From NCBI GenBank assembly GCA_022695795.1, contig MU404063.1:434001-498000 (forward strand): a stretch of DNA of 64,000 nucleotides, in the 5' to 3' direction. The notes beneath the pieces were generated by a model. The model did no database searches. It was not told the DNA's origin and was given only the letters and a program-made list of their open reading frames with translations. A program made the translations under genes and the position numbers. Source of the DNA: Biscogniauxia marginata. Lineage: Eukaryota; Ascomycota; Sordariomycetes; Xylariales; Xylariaceae. Positions within the stretch are counted from its first letter, which is position 1, and each line of letters opens with the position of its first letter. Shown here one piece after another: positions 23,487 to 36,184 of the stretch.

Positions 23487-24287
23487 TTATAGCGCAGCAA
23501 TGATACCGACGAATCCAGCAGCAGCAGCAGCAGAGAGCATGAAGCCCGTCTCACGTGGCGCACTATCATCTGGAACCGTGGTAGACGGAGCCTCGGGCGT
23601 CCCTGTTGCTGTTGCGCTTTCCGTGGGGGCGGAGGAAGGGCCAAGGCTTGTGGTGTCATCACCACCAATAACAGTATCCGTCTGAATAGACAGAGCAGAT
23701 GTCGTGTCGTCACCTCCGACAATCGTGTCGGTCTGGATGGATATCGCTGAGGATGCCTCGGTGGCAGAAGCAGATCCCGTCTCCGAGCTACCTGATCCCT
23801 CAGTCGTATCACTACCAGATACTGTCTTAGGCACTTGTGCACAGCTCTCGTATGCCTCTACGGTGCTGATGAGTGTAGAGGCAGATGGGCAAGCGGTGAT
23901 AATCTTGGCGATAGCAGACGATTGGGCATGGTACCAGCTATACCACGATGGCAAGAAAGAGGTGTACGTATCACCGACCTCGCCCGTGATCGAGAAGCTA
24001 CAAACATCTGACAGGGCCAGTGTCGTCTGGCTCAGCGCCTGATTGATGACCGGTGTGCCGAAGAGTGCCGACGGAATCTTGGGAAGCGTTGTTATCAACG
24101 GAAAAGCACCCGGAATGCAGGCGCTGACATCGAACTGGTTTGCTATTCGGAAGAAGGCAGAGAGAAAATTGTCGGAGGTCTGGCGTGGTGTCACCCCACG
24201 CGCCACCTTTACGGGCTCAGGTCCAGCAGCGGCAGAGATCAAGCTGCTAGTGGAAGACAGCAATAACAGCACGGTTCCGGCATACAT
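23487..24287 (-). CDS. Secreted GPI-anchored Ser/Thr-rich surface protein
   Basis: Predicted 266-aa cell-surface protein. From the ATG at 24287 it reads MYAGTVLLLLSSTSSLISA, a signal peptide; an open frame extends a few codons further 5' but only to a non-ATG codon. A globular region of about 120 residues with conserved-looking cysteines follows (SACIPGAFPLIT, DVCSFSITG, TACPSA, YESCAQVP). It resembles fungal proteins often labelled infection-structure-specific protein; this is recognition from memory, moderate confidence. Next is a Ser/Thr/Gly-rich stalk with an imperfect tandem repeat of about 17 residues (AISIQTDTIVGGDDTTS, ALSIQTDTVIGGDDTTS). The C-terminus, FMLSAAAAAGFVGIIAAL, is the hydrophobic tail of a GPI-anchor signal. 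It probably sits in the cell wall or plasma membrane; no enzymatic motif is seen. Confidence 0.8.
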   Translation of the reverse strand: MYAGTVLLLLSSTSSLISAAAGPEPVKVARGVTPRQTSDNFLSAFFRIANQFDVSACIPGAFPLITTLPKIPSALFGTPVINQALSQTTLALSDVCSFSITGEVGDTYTSFLPSWYSWYHAQSSAIAKIITACPSASTLISTVEAYESCAQVPKTVSGSDTTEGSGSSETGSASATEASSAISIQTDTIVGGDDTTSALSIQTDTVIGGDDTTSLGPSSAPTESATATGTPEAPSTTVPDDSAPRETGFMLSAAAAAGFVGIIAAL

Positions 24288-25590
24288 CGTATGATTGAAC
24301 AAGTTTGGTCTGACAGCTCTGGTGATTTTGAGGCGAACTAGGTGTTTGAAGTCGCTGTCGACATTGATATACAGCTATAGATGATCATAGGTCGCCGAGC
24401 AAAGTAGCTTCGGTAGAGAAAAACGACACCAAAATGGCATCCATCTCAGTCAGATACCACATGCATTTTAACCCAACCCGCCCGAGGTCACAACATGTGC
24501 ATGTGGAGATGGTGGAGAACGATGTTCGAAGACAATGCCCCTGTCTAGGTCAATGACGTTGGGGAAAACAGGGGCCCCTGAATCCCCGCGAGACACGGCG
24601 AAGGAGTCTCGCGACATGATAGGATGAGATGCACTGATCGCTTCTGGGACATCAGGGCTTAACTTCGATTGGCAGGCTTAGCTGAACAAGCACAAGCTGG
24701 GGTCAAGAGATCTGCAATAATGGATTCATCAATCACATCTGTGCTTCGTTTCCCCGCTTCGACGAGTTATCGTTTCGTAGTTGTCGGCATAGGGGTAGCG
24801 ATCCCTTCTCGTGTTACTTTCTAAAAGGAAATGGCTCGTTAAGAGACCTCGGTATTTTCTATACTCCAAAATCCCAGGAACAATTCCCTTGTCCTTAAGA
24901 AACTAATTGCAGAATTCCCCCGCCCTTGGGCAGTACTAGTTGGCTTCCAGATGTGAGTAGGCCATAGTCATGGAGTTTCAACATTGTCGGGATAAAAAGT
25001 CCGTAATTCAAGATCTAGTAGTACAGTTCTCTTAGAACCTTCAGTGATAAACTGTCTTTTAACATTGACGTCTAGCTGTACCAACTAGCGAGGACTGCTA
25101 GGATTATAGAACGAACACTCTAAAGTGGTCGTGTTATATAGTAATAGCGATCAAACTATCAAGGAACGAGCGAGTCGCCAGGTTTGTATCCCCTTTAAGA
25201 CCTTTACCGCAAACCACCCTAATTGATAAACAATGAATCGTCAGTTTGATTGCATGGCTTCTTCTTACTTGGCGTATTTGGATAGTCAATGGATTTATTA
25301 CCAACAAAGCCCCAAAAGTCTCGCCAGCATCTCTCGTCATGCGATGCTTGGCCATTCAATACACGTTTTGGAGGCTTGCACTGATCATCTCATAAGCCCT
25401 CCCAATCGGGAATACCGACACGAATGACCCCAACAGCTCCGTTGAAAGAGCGAGCCATCTAGAGTGCGAGAGCAAAGCGCCAGGACCTACAAGGTGATAG
25501 TGGTACGTAACCTACATTTCACAGGACAACTTGCATCCCAGCCAGCACTGAAGGAGATCACTTCCCGATATATTTGTGCTAATCTTCAAC
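24288..25590. other. Intergenic region, left border of the polyketide cluster
   Basis: About 1.3 kb between the GPI-protein promoter and the 3' end of the polyketide synthase. No coding region is supportable: the ORFs at 25134-25355 (-) and 25233-25427 (+) overlap each other and have no recognisable content. I take this gap as the probable left edge of the cluster. Confidence 0.45.
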
Positions 25591-28500
25591 CTATATGCCA
25601 TTGCCCGCAGCATCTGGCCGCGGTATGATCGAGACTATCTTCTCACAGAGAGATATAAGTGAGCTCGCATTGGTGATGTCCAGCGTGGTAAGCTCTGCCC
25701 CAATCTTCATGCGGATCCAGTTGCGCAGCTCGACGGCCGAGAGCGAGTCCAGCCCGTAGGCGACCAGCGGCCTGCCGGCTTCGGGATCCGCCTCGAGCCG
25801 AAGGATCTTGACAGCCTGCGCGGATATAACCTCCACACAAGCCACGTTAAGGCTCGGTACGTCGGCGCCTGACTTTAGCCCGAGGAGGAACCGTCTGGTC
25901 GCCTGTTCAGCCTGGTCACCACCATCGTCGCCATCCAGCTGTTTGCCCATCTGATTATTGTTACCTGCACGGCTGTTGAATAGGTAGCCGAAGCGTGGGT
26001 CGCCAGCTAGCTCCAAGACTTCATTCGGCAGTGGGTAGCCAATGCCTGTGATCATCTCGGCGCGGCTGCGGGCGTTCAGCGGCGCGCTGTCATCCTGTTG
26101 CAAGATGGAGTAGGTCAAGATCTTTCGCATCATTTCTTCGTTAATCGGAGTCCACTGCCGCTTATCGAAGCGGACTTCGAGGACGGAACCCTGCTCGGCC
26201 ACGTATCCGACGTCCTCGATCAGCCCTAAGTCGACCGTGTTGGCGCGCAAGCCTAATGAGTGGCGGTAGCTAGCAAAGGCGTCGAGGAACGTGTTAGCTG
26301 CCGCGTAGTTGGCCTGGCCCTTGTTTCCAACGACGCCGGAGGTGCTCGAAAGCATGGTGAAGAAGTCGAGAGGTTCCCTTTGGATCTCTTTGGATGCCTG
26401 GTGGAGATTCTTGGTCCCTTCAACCTTGGCGCGAATGGCCACATGATAGTCATCGAGCGTCATCGTCTCGAATGGCTTATCCTAGATTTCCGCATGTTAG
26501 AAAACATCCTGCAATAGGTATCTAGGTAGGACAAGTGCCACAACTTACCCTTAGCACCATAGCACCTTGAATGATGCCTGCGATCCTGGGACTAGCGGAC
26601 TTGAACATCCCTCGAACGTAGTCTATATTGCCAACGTCGCCTTTAGCCTCACTGACCTCGCAGCCGTAGAATTTACAGCTGGCCACGATTCTGGCCGACG
26701 CCTCGTCACTAATGCCACTCCTGTTGTTAATGATAATATGTCGAGCACCGAGCTGGGCCATATGGATAGTCAAAGTCCCACAGGCCCCTTTCAAACCCCC
26801 AACGATGAGATACGAAACATCGGGGTTGAGGCGAAGACTCCGTAATGCGGGCCGAATGGGTACCTGGACATCTTGCTCGGCATTAGATATGACAATTTTT
26901 CCAAGATGGCGTCCACTTCGAATGTACGACAAGGCATCGACCACGTGGTCGAATCCAAATGTGGTGATGGGATGAATCGGTTTGATATGGCCACCGTCGA
27001 TCAGGACGAAGAGCTCATCAAAGAGACTGATATACGGGATTAGAACAGCAACGCATGAGCTTTGAGAGCAAGCTAAGGGGGGTTAACAAACCTGGCAACT
27101 AATTTGTCGTTAATATCCCTTGTATAAGACATATCAACCGCCCTGAAGGAACAATTTCGGTCGAATGGCTCCATTGACAGGGTATTACGGTCGACAATAT
27201 CCCTCTTCCCAATCTCCACCATATTGCCTCCGTCGGCCATGATTCGCCACGAGGCATCGAGGAGTTCTCCAACCAATGAATTGATGATGACGTTAACGCC
27301 TCGACCTCCTGTGGCCTTCATAATCTCCGGTGCGAACTTCGTGTTGCGCGATGAAAACATGTGACTTCGGGGAATGTCGTAGTTGCTCTCGAGGAACTGG
27401 CGCTTTTCCTCGGTGCCAACTGTGACGAAGATCTATACAGGTGTGCGTCTTAGTCAAGGTTACAAGATCATCAAGTCGGTGGGCTTAGATGGTGGCGGCC
27501 TACCTCTGCCTTCTTGTGTAAAGCCAGTTCGATACAAGCAATTCCAACACCACCCGTCGCCGAATGTATGAGAACGGACTGTTAGTCTGTCAGAGCTATA
27601 CTCTCGTGAAATCCAAAGTCGGATACTACTTATTAGGAGGCGGGGAAATATGTTTGACTTACCTGGCCCTCCTTAAGACCCCCAAGGTGATACATAGCGT
27701 AGAGGGAGCATAGGTATACGGATGGAATTGTTGCTGCTTCCTCGAAGGTCATCAAGGCTGGAATCGCGTGGCATCGGTCGGCAGAAACCCGAATTCGGTT
27801 CGCATAGCTTCCGGCTTTCAGCATACAGACCCGATCCCCGACCTTGAACTTATCAACTCCCAGACCGAGTTTTCTGACCACGCCGGCGCATTCAAATCCG
27901 ATTTCGTACTCATTATCGGGAACGATACCCATAGTGATGGCCACATCCTTAAAATTGACACCGACAGCCATCACCTCGACCTCGATGTTTCCGGCACCAA
28001 CATCCGGCACTTCGTCGGGTTTCGTCTCGCACCACATCAGGCTCTGGAGTGTGCCTAAGCGTTCGGCTCGCAGCTTAACTTGCACCTCTGTACTGTGCAA
28101 CCCTCGTACGACGGGCTCAAGTCCTTTATCCTCAGCGTGGCGGAAATCGTTGATGGCATTATCCGGCATGATCCGTGCAATGTGAAGCATTCCCTCGCGC
28201 TCCATATACTCGTTCTCGACGAAGGAATGTTGTCTCAGGAGCCAGAGCACTTTCTCAATCACCCACGTCGTCGCCTGGCTTGTACTAGACTGAACATCTA
28301 ATGTGGTGAGATTGACCGTGGGATCTTCCTGTCTAGCTACTCGGAAAAGGCCGTGAACCATCGCACTGTCTGGATTAGTTACCTCGCCCTGAGCACCTTT
28401 AGTGACCCAGAGGAGTGGGTTACCCGAGCCGATCAGCATTTTTATAGCTTCCCATTGTTCGTTATCGACCTGTGTCAACACCGGCTTCCATAGCTCATCC

Positions 28501-31500
28501 AGTACGAGGATTACCGATCTCTTGGATGGTTTCGGGAAGGGGTATGACTGGTGTGTAATGCTCCAACCCGAAGCCTTCAATGTGGCTTGCAGAGATGGAA
28601 AAATCATTCTTGGTGACGAAGAGGATAAATGTGCCACAATGAGATGATTATAGGACTTAGAGGTGTGCTCGGTGGGAGTAACACCCCCCAGCTTTGATAG
28701 ATAAGCGAAGGGATCATTGTCCATTGGGGCGATCGTGATGTTGAACATAAAATCTTGGATCTGTAAGGGGCTCCGAGATGCTTTGGCAGCTTCGTCGTCC
28801 CACGCTGCCGATCCAACAGATCCCGAAGGACCGTCAACCAGGACTGGTGGAGACTGGGAAGGAGTCGAGGCAAGTTGAAAACTGCTATCAAAGCTACCGG
28901 GAGACTCGGTTCCAGCACGAGAAATATTCGTCTCGCTCTCAACATTCACTATGAGCATGAATGCACCATTGGCCAAGAGCGGCTTCAGAGCATCGATTGA
29001 TCTGCTTCTACCAGTTGCGCTCATTGCATCCGGAGTCTTGACGATGGCTAGGTCATAACGCACACCGGTAGGTAGGTGGAGGAGTGCATTCTCAGACCCA
29101 AGTTGATGGAAGGAGACGTTGCCCTTGTCTTTGTATAGCGTCTCGAAATGAACAAGGCTCTTAGCGTTAGGTGAGGCGAAGTCGTATCGCGAATAAGCGG
29201 CTCTGGTGCACGAGTCGCCTTTGCCAAACCAAATGCACGAAGTATCCTCGCCGTCCAAGTCGATTTCCAGAATCTCAAGCGCTGGCTTCTTGTGTGCAAT
29301 CAGATCGAGTATAGTGTCAAGTCTGCTGGAGCCGTTATCTGGAGTCAGGCCCATCACTTGGTCTTGCGTGAGAAAGTCAATGTCTTGTTTCCAGACAACA
29401 GAGTGAAATGTATGCGGATCAGGCTTCGGAGCTACGTCAAGTCTCGCATAGTTCATCCCAGTGATTCGCATCACGAGTTGGCCGCTTTCGGCGTCATACA
29501 CACTGGTGTTTGCGGTCCAGCTCTTTTCCAGGTCTAACCGACCTCGGCCAGAGTACACCGAGGTTGCCTTTGACCGACCTCTCTTCAAGCGAGAATCGAC
29601 CTTGTTAATGATAAAATCGTCGATAAGAACGGGAATCATGACGCTTTTTACGTTTGTACGGTCGCCACAAGCGTTGGAGGGCACAGGAGTCTGTAAGCAG
29701 CCATCTAAGGCTGCAGGATGGATTGGATAATATGACTGGGGATCGTATTTTCCCTCAGGTGGTTCCAGCGAGACCGAAGTGCGACAGGCTCGCTCCCCAG
29801 TCACGGCCTCGATTTCGATTAGTCTCTGGAAGGCCGGGCCGAATTCCATGCCTATCTCCTTCTGCCGCTTGTACCATAGCTTGGGCGCTTGTGGTGATGC
29901 CAGTGGTAGGGCATCGTCTCCTTCAACTCCCTCTTCAATGGGGTCCTGGATACGAACGAGACCAGAGCAATGATCTGATACGACTTCGCCTTCCGTTGTT
30001 GAGATTCGAAATTCATGCCAGTCCTTGCTTCCTGGGACCGCAGCCAGCGTGGATATAATCATAACGTCTTTCCCTTCCTCGAGAACCAGGGCTCTGCTGA
30101 AGCGGACGTTCCTAAACCGGTAGCATAGGTCATTCCGTGCGATGTTCGCACGGTCCCCTTCAGATTGAAGAAGAGCACAGTGTTTCTGGTACATGGCCTC
30201 CAGTGCCATGGTCACGAAGCCCGCCCCAGGCATGATCGCATTGCCACCTATGAAAGAGCAAATGTCAAATGAGCACGCATAACTCTTGATAGACATGGAG
30301 ACCAGCTATCTTCCACATAAGAGAAAGCAGGAGTAAATCACGGAAGGTATTGAAGAAAGAAAAAGCCTAGGAAAAAAAGGAAAGCAAAACTAAAATAAAA
30401 CTTACCCATCCGATGGTCCAAAAGGAAGGGGACGTCGGCCACATTGAGCCGTGATCGCCAAGTCGGCGCATGCCACGAGGTTCCTAGAATCTTGCTACCC
30501 AGTAGGTCGTGAACGACATATTTTCTAAATCGCCAGTCCTTACTCGAAGCATTCTCATGCCAGTACTTGGTGCTGTGGTTCCAACAATAGTTGGGAAGAT
30601 CGATGATAGAACGTTCCGTAGCGTCGTACTCGTTGACAACGGCCAGGTCAACAGGGTGTCCTGTGGCCCAAAGACGACCTGCAACGTCAAATAAAGAATT
30701 TCCTGAATTCACTCCTCTAGACCAAGCAGAGCAATATGAGACCTCAGCGCCAGCTGTAGGTGCGATAGATTTCAGCACCTGTGAGACGGGGCCTGAGAGA
30801 GCTCCCGAGGGACCGATCTCGATCAGGAAATTAGGGGCTGTGGAATTATCCAACATCATAGCGCTCAGCGCACCATCAAAACGGACGGCAGACACCATGT
30901 TCTGCTTCCAATAGGCAGCGGTAATCGCTGTCGACTGCTTTGATGCCGTTACCGATGAGAACATGTTGATTTCCCCGGGCGACTTTAGATCAGGCTGGTG
31001 AAAGCCTTTGCCTGATGCAAGAAGAAGGCTCTCATATTCGTCGCCAACGGCATGCATTAACTCCGAGTGATAGGCCATGTCGACTTGCAAGCGCCTAGCG
31101 AAATGACCAGCAGCCGCTATCTCCTCGCGCAATGCCTCGAGAGCGTCGAGCTTCCCTGAAACAGTCACGCTGCTTGGGCTGTTAAAACATGCGATCCACG
31201 CCTGGCTCGCGTACTTTTGGAGGAAACCAGAAGTCTCATCGGCACTGAGGCCCACTGCTAACATGCCTACATTGCTGTCGACCTCGCTCTTGCGGATGAC
31301 GGCAGCCTTACCGCGATAGTAAGCGGCCGTGATTGCACTGGCACGGTCAATCAGTCCAGCCGCGTAAGCAGCAGCAATCTCGCCAGAGGAATGTCCGACA
31401 ACGCTGCTAGGTCTAATACCCCATTTCTCGAGCACAGCAACGATACACAGCTGTAGTGCCGTCACAAGAGGCTGCGAGAATTCCGGCTGCCGTAGATGTT

Positions 31501-33693
31501 CGGAGGTTCGCGGTTCCGATAGCTCGCTAATCAGAGACCACGATGGAGGATGGCTCAGATTGTGCAAAACATCATCGAGCCTGTGCAACACGGCTTCATG
31601 TTAGAACCGTTTTCCTCATTTTTGTTTTGGTGCGGAGAGACGGGGAGCTCATTTGGCTCCTCATCTCGGCGCTTGATTGTTTTGACTGACTTACTCTTGA
31701 AGGATTTCCCGTGTCCGTGGAAAGAAGAGCAGCAGATCCTTACCCATCTGGGACCATTGTGCCCCCTGTCCAGTAAAGACAAAACCAATAGTGGGCGTCT
31801 GCGAGCTTTTCTTGGACACAACCCACTCCTCGGCTCTCTCACCGAGCTCCGTGTTACGAGTTGTGATGAAGGCCCGGTGCCAGAGTTTCGTCCGTCGCTC
31901 CGACAGCGTGTAGGCGAGATCGGAGAGGCTGACCTGCACACGCGGACTGATCAAGTGATCGCTTAACGAATTGATGCCGGCGCGCAGTGAACCGGCGTCG
32001 TTCGCGGAGAGCACCAGAACGGACGGCCTCGGAGCATCATCCGCGGCAATCGCAAACCCATCGTCAGCCGAGATGTACGAAGACACGTGGTTGACACGCG
32101 CAGCTGTGTCTGGGTGCTCGATGATGACGTGGGCATTCGACCCTCCATACCCGAATGAATTGATGCTGGCTCTGCGGGGAGAATCCTCAGGCCACGGAAT
32201 ACCAGTCCTGAAAGCCTTGACCTTGTTTCCAACGAAGTTGACTATGAGGCACCGTCAGCAGTTGACTAAAACATCGGCCGGTTCAGTAGACATTCTCAAT
32301 TAAGACACCTACTTTTGGGGCTAGGATTGATGAATGTCGGCGTTCCTGGGATGAATCTGTTCTCCATGGATAGAATAGTCTTCAGAAGTCCCGAGTTACC
32401 AGCCGCCGGTTCTGAATGGCCGATGTTACTTTTTACCTACCGCGCATCAATCGTCAGCTGTTATCCGTGGCTTGGAAGAACCAAACAGGACGGAGAATTA
32501 CCGAACCGATGAGCAGCGGCTTATCCGGCGGACGCGTAGCTGCGAATACGGAACCAACCCCTCTTACTTCCGTAGGGTCACCGGCCTGTGTTCCTGTTCC
32601 ATGACACTGTACAGACGTCAGAGAGGGCAGGCTTAAATGTCAGTCCGAAGGTTGCCAGACGTACCTCAAGGTAAGTCGTCTGGTTGAGGTCCGTAATGCC
32701 TGCATTTGAATACGCTGCTTGAATAGCCAAGGCCTGCGATTCAGCGCTAGGGCTAGCAATTCCCGCCGTTCGACCATTGCTGGTGGATGCGGTGCCGAGG
32801 ATGATGGCACGGATGGGATCACGATCTCTAGTGGCGTCTTCTAGACGCTTGACAATGAGTGTGCTAACTGCCTCGGCTTTCACGTATCCATCGGCAGCTA
32901 CATCGAACGTATGGCATAGCGCAGTTGGCTACGCATAATGGCATGAGGGTCAGCTTATTCCTTCCACGAAGATATACGCAGGAAAATGGGGGCGTGAGGA
33001 GTCTACCGAATGTGCATTGCCAATGTTCCCGGTGTCAATGAGATGCTCAGGGCTCATGTACAAATTGCTCGCAGCAACAATGGCAGTATTGATTTCCCCC
33101 GACTGTAGGTAACGACAAGCAAGGTCAAGACCCTGAAGACTGCTAGAGCAAGCTGTATCAAGCGTGACACTGGGGCCCTTGATGTTTAGGAAGTGGCTCA
33201 GCCGGTTGGCAAGAATCGCCCTTCCAACGCCCAAGGCATTGTTTGCTGGACGGTCTTCAGGATCTCGGTTCTGCATATCGGCGTAGTCGGCCGCATACGA
33301 CCCGACGAAACAACCAACCGGTTGGTTATCAAGGTTCTCGAGTGTTATACCCGCATTTTCGAGACTCTCAAATAGGACCTCAAGCATCTGGCGCTGGTTT
33401 GGATCCATTGCCGTAGCCTCAGTCCCGCCGACTTCAAAAAATCCGGCATCAAAGTCAGCGGGATCAATGTTATCGATAAACATCCCACCGGGCTGACGCA
33501 TCGTCTTTGGCTTAAGAGATCCGTCAAAGTGGCCTTCTAGACTGAACCTCGTCTCTGGAACGGCACTGGACGCGACGTCGCCTCGCTCCAAGAAATCCCA
33601 AAGTTTCTGAGGGGACATATTGCCGCCGGGCAATCTGCAAGCGAAGCCCACGATGGCCACGGGCTCCTGCCGGTAGCGATTTGATTTAGCCAT
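25591..33693 (-). CDS. Highly reducing type I polyketide synthase (KS-AT-DH-psiMT-ER-KR-ACP)
   Basis: Iterative HR-PKS of 2423 aa that would build a reduced polyketide from malonyl-CoA. Exons (minus) are 33007-33693, 32665-32928, 32502-32606, 32313-32436, 31695-32241, 30406-31580, 27663-30247, 27504-27578, 27092-27432, 26549-27026 and 25591-26481; every junction is in frame. KS about 1-430: Cys182 in DTACSSS, His319 in CHGTGT, His359 in VKSNIGH. AT about 545-860: GHSSG with Ser640. DH about 935-1235: His965 in HxxxGxxxxP. A methyltransferase-like stretch follows but its glycine motif is lost ([13 protein letters not shown]). ER about 1735-2050 has NFKDV and TGGVG. KR about 2039-2230 has VGGLKGACG, the LSSTSG serine, Tyr2186 and Asn2190. 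ACP about 2335-2415 has Ser2373 in GLDSLS. No thioesterase or reductase release domain follows. All catalytic residues except those of the MT appear intact. Confidence 0.96.
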
Positions 33694-34441
33694 GGCCGTT
33701 GAAAATGATATGTCTTAACGTGAGACCTAAAAGGAGGTCTGGTGTTTATTTCGAATGATCAAGGAAGCAAATCATCTCACGCCTGTGGAACTCATATAAC
33801 CATGTGTTGACCTTGCTTCTTACATACTCCATTCTAGCCCGTGACTGGAGTGTAGGATTCCACGTGTTGGTCATCATGATGCAAATCGTCCTGAGGCTCC
33901 AAAGCAATAATGCCACATAGGTAGACTATCACGAACCACTGACCGCTACTACATCCCAACTAATGATGGCTTCAATTTCAGGCTCTTTCCAGGAAGCAGT
34001 GGTGCACCCCAGCCCGCGCTAACTGGTGAGGCAAAGCTGACCGCAGGTAATGGCCTGGGGAATTTCCTGTCATCATTGCATATTTCCGCATCTACGCTTA
34101 CGGTATGCACATCACCTAATCTTAGCAGTCATAGTTGCAGGCTAAGCTTACGATTATACGCGCAACCTAATCTTATCCATCTCTGGAAGCTGAAATGGCC
34201 CCCGTGTAATACTAGCCCCGGGCACGTCCCCTTCCAGACTTCCGGATCGGCAGCTGGGTTATACTGCGGTAAGCAACCAGTTTCATGTCTTGTGTGTCAA
34301 GAATCACGCCCCTATGGCGTCGCAAACCCCACAAGCATTACCAATAACCTCAACTGAGTTTACAGTAAAGTCTTCGTGCCTACCTGCTATCATCCATATC
34401 CTTCCCCAGTCACTAAACTGGCGTCACGCATCTCCGCGATA
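33694..34441. promoter_or_regulatory. Divergent promoter between PKS and hydrolase genes
   Basis: A 748-bp region that must drive both the PKS (minus) and the hydrolase (plus), so the two are probably co-regulated. The word ATCTCACGCC at 33774-33783 matches 9 of 10 positions of the TOXE tox-box (ATCTCNCGNA, consensus from memory) and lies about 80 bp from the PKS start. ATCTCCGCGA at 34430-34439 shares only the first half. Whether the cluster regulator binds here is inference. Confidence 0.5.
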
Positions 34442-35478
34442 ATGGGCTCTATACGGTCCCAACAACTCGTCAATATCAAGACTCTTGATGGCGTTACATT
34501 GGAAGCTTGGTTTTACGAAGCGGAGGGTCCAGCCCCTGCGATTGTCATGACACATGGGGTAAGCCCATTCACGTTGCTTAGCGTTTTGGAACTTGAGCTC
34601 ACTATGGATCTCAGTTGAACTGTGTGAAAGAGATGAGTTTAGGGGAAACAGCTGAGCATTTTCATTCTGCGGGCTACAATGTGCTTCTTTACGACTCGAG
34701 AGCTGTCGGGGGCAGTGGTGGTCTGCCGAGGAATCAGATCGACCCACTGAAGATGGTAGAGGATATATCAGGTAAGTCGGAGATCTCAATAGCATCCCAG
34801 TGGGAAGGGTAAACTCTTATAATTTCTACAGATGTAGTAAGCTTTGCAAAGACTCTTCACAGCGTGGACCCCAACCGGATACTGCTCTGGGGTATGTCTT
34901 TGGGGGCAACCGTCAGTGGAGTTGCAGCAGCGATCGACAGGCGCGTTGCTGGGGTACTGATGGTTTGTCCAATTTTCAGCTTCATCAGGGCCGACAAGAG
35001 AGCTACGGTCTTTGCGCAGCTCATGAAGGATCGCCAATCGCAATTGAGGGGCAACGAGCCATTTGTCCTTCCGCCCTTTAACAGCAAAGGCGAGAACCCG
35101 GCTGGATACGCCGGCTCGGGAGGAGCAGGCGGCAAAGAAGCGTATGTCCTAATGAAAACGGCCGCCGAGCGTGGGCATCCAAACTTTCGGGATCGTATCA
35201 CCCTCCAGACGTATTATAAGATGGCCCTGTTTCGTCCAAAGGAGCTGCTCGAGGAGATGCTAGAGGCAATGCCCACCATGATGGTGATTCCTGAGCTCGA
35301 TGACATATCACCTGCGGCAGAGCAGAGGGCCGTATTCGAAAGTCTTAACACTCCAAAGAGGCTCTACTGGGCTATCGGGAAGGGGCACATGTCTATTCTT
35401 AGCGGAGAGGGATCTGCAGCTCTTCGAGAGGCTATGGTGGAGTTTTTTACGTTGGCTCTTAGCCACAAGATAAACTGA
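34442..35478 (+). CDS. Alpha/beta hydrolase, polyketide-transferase (af380/FmaC) type
   Basis: Predicted 306-aa cytosolic alpha/beta hydrolase that probably releases or transfers the polyketide chain made by the neighbouring PKS, which lacks its own release domain. Exons are 34442-34558, 34615-34771 and 34832-35478, with 56- and 60-nt introns, all in frame. The nucleophile elbow is GMSLG with Ser114. The acid is likely in PELDDISP, and the His in GKGHMSIL. The sequence LNCVKEM, DSRAVGGSGGLPRN, NPAGY and SYYK-like TYYKM match what I remember of the polyketide transferase af380 family of the fumagillin pathway and its many ascomycete relatives. The role in this pathway is inferred from position (divergent from the PKS) and family. 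A general esterase or dienelactone-hydrolase-like role is the alternative. Confidence 0.85.
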
Positions 35479-36184
35479 ACCCATTAAGTGCGAACAAGAG
35501 CGCTCGTTTACATGAATTCTCTTCCACGTCTAAAACCAGCACCATTGAGCTTAATTTATCACGCGCTCATACTTGAGAGCACGATAATAATCTAACCTGT
35601 GATTCACACTTAAGGTAAGAAATTCAATTAAAAAAAGTTTTGTTAATTACTTACCAGGGACCTAGTTTCTTAATTGATTTAAATAAATCTATTAATATTT
35701 ATAAGGTTTAAAATCGAAGAATATAAAACAGCTTGGTTTATTACATGTTATGTGGTTATTATAAAATTCCAGGTGTCATGTAATAATTTCTCTTTTCCCA
35801 TTTTAGTGTTGTTGTTAACCGTATTTTAAGCTGGGGGTGAAGCGGCACAAAATGTTTCCTTATTTTGTGTAGAAGCTCCCAATATACCCCCCTGGCTGCC
35901 ATCTTGCATCAAATTATGCAAGGCGCCTCGTAGTCGCATGTGTGCTTATCTCTTGTGCATGATGATCAACTGACGATAGCCTATCAATTCATTGTTTGAA
36001 TCGTATGTCGTGTGAGACGATGAGAGTACACAATGAAAAATATAAGAACATGTTTATTATACAACAAAACTAGCTTCTGCTAATATCATCTATACCATTA
36101 GTTTATATCCTAGAGAAATCTAATAGCATCTATAGCTACATAAGTAATAGAAAAGAAGGCCTACACAGATACCCAGGTACGTAG
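35479..36184. other. AT-rich spacer between convergent cluster genes
   Basis: Lies between the 3' ends of the hydrolase and the flavin oxidase genes. The part from about 35600 to 35830 is strikingly AT-rich with runs of T and A and no ORF. It could be an old transposon remnant mutated by RIP or simply 3' flank; no terminal repeats are visible. Confidence 0.5.

Noticed and set aside
21609..24287. Dioxygenase and GPI protein as members of the polyketide cluster
   Set aside because: Separated by 1.3 kb, with a cell-wall-type gene between; no shared promoter or motif seen. Expression data could change this.
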